DNA of 34,052 nucleotides from JAFGTE01 sp043800105 (lineage in GTDB: Bacteria; Patescibacteriota; Gracilibacteria; UM-FILTER-43-11): assembly GCA_043800105.1 (NCBI GenBank), contig JAZDNJ010000047.1, positions 1-34,052 on the forward strand, read 5' to 3'. The notes beneath the pieces were generated by a model that did not search any database, was not told where the DNA came from, and saw only the letters and a list, made by a program, of their open reading frames with translations. The position numbers and the translations under genes are program-made. Of this stretch, positions 33,810 to 34,052 are shown piece after piece; position 1 is the stretch's first letter, and each line of letters begins with the position of its first letter.

Positions 33810-33837
33810 ATTGTAACAGAAAAAGGCCGCCTGAAAA
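33810..33837 (-). promoter_or_regulatory. Predicted promoter of the peptide-binding protein gene
   Basis: Minus strand -35-like TTTTCA (33837-33832), 16-bp spacer, -10 TACAAT (33815-33810), about 30 nt before the ATG at 33776. Confidence 0.45.
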
Positions 33838-33870
33838 AACACTCATATTCTTCGGCAGACGAAATGCTGA

Positions 33871-34052
33871 TTACAGAGTGGATGCAGGTGTAGTTACTGT
33901 TGGGGTGCCGGGTGTTGCGGATTTAAGGGCGCCGAGGGCTGTTTTGGCTTCCTCGAGAGTGTTATACACCGTAATGATTTGCGTGATGCCGACGACTTTC
34001 AGGATGTCCAGGATATTGGGCTTGGGGCCGATGATTGAAATAGAACCGCTTT
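33871..34052 (-). CDS. STAS-domain protein, partial (C-terminal end)
   Basis: The reading frame enters from the window edge and encodes the last 59 residues: SGSISIIGPKPNILDILKVV, then GITQIITVYNTLEEAKTALG, then a Thr/Pro/Ala-rich tail. The pattern (strand, helix, strand with ITVYNTLEEA) is the C-terminal half of a STAS domain as in anti-sigma factor antagonists (SpoIIAA/RsbV type). The phosphorylatable serine would lie in the unseen part. The gene is not listed by standard ORF length cut-offs because it is cut by the edge. Confidence 0.75.
   Translation of the reverse strand, partial: SGSISIIGPKPNILDILKVVGITQIITVYNTLEEAKTALGALKSATPGTPTVTTPASTL

Noticed and set aside
1..34052. UGA recoded as glycine (Gracilibacteria/Absconditabacteria code)
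   Set aside because: Several genes end neatly at TGA (hisS, pilB2, DUF4012) and RF2 is present with its UGA-sensing site.

Overview
The window looks like a chromosomal piece of a Candidate Phyla Radiation (Patescibacteria) bacterium, possibly Peregrinibacteria-like; this placement is inferred from gene content and style and was not tested by phylogeny. Indicators are a moderate GC content, tightly packed genes with weak or absent Shine-Dalgarno sequences, S-layer-homology (SLH) surface proteins, DUF4012, and type IV pilus (T4P) genes without an outer-membrane secretin. The code appears standard: UGA ends several genes, and the RF2 gene carries the classical UGA-dependent +1 frameshift site. 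That argues against the UGA-glycine lineages.

Layout. 1-1789 (minus): a tRNA-Leu(UAG) followed by a truncated tRNA-Leu copy remodelled with perfect palindromes, then def and prfB. 1895-7349 (plus): a first T4P machine (PilN-like, PilO-like, PilB, PilC, pilin) ending in a bidirectional terminator shared with convergent nusA (7410-8795, minus). 8952-26850 (plus): a second, larger T4P-type locus. It holds a secreted 829-aa protein, a second PilB, an SLH-anchored 1158-aa protein that looks like a polymorphic toxin with a RelA/SpoT-type C-terminal domain, its candidate immunity gene, a membrane protein, two minor pilins, a PilN-like protein fused to three SLH repeats, a PilO-like protein, a small membrane protein, a second PilC, a pilin, two further pilin-like proteins and a secreted protein with a degenerate VWA-like segment. 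26847-34052: housekeeping and surface genes (recX, DUF4012 protein, nth, aroE, hisS, a peptide-binding protein, and the end of a STAS-domain gene).

How it fits together. Two sets of ATPase, platform protein and PilN/PilO-like alignment proteins suggest two separately specialised pilus machines in a cell with a single membrane and an S-layer-type wall. In the second locus the assembly platform itself may be held to the wall by SLH repeats, and a wall-anchored toxin with immunity sits between pilB and the minor pilins. This suggests a contact-dependent attachment and attack apparatus, which would suit an episymbiotic lifestyle. The toxin-immunity cassette inside a T4P locus and the PilN-SLH fusion are the two most noteworthy items. 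There is no gene-free stretch over 300 bases.
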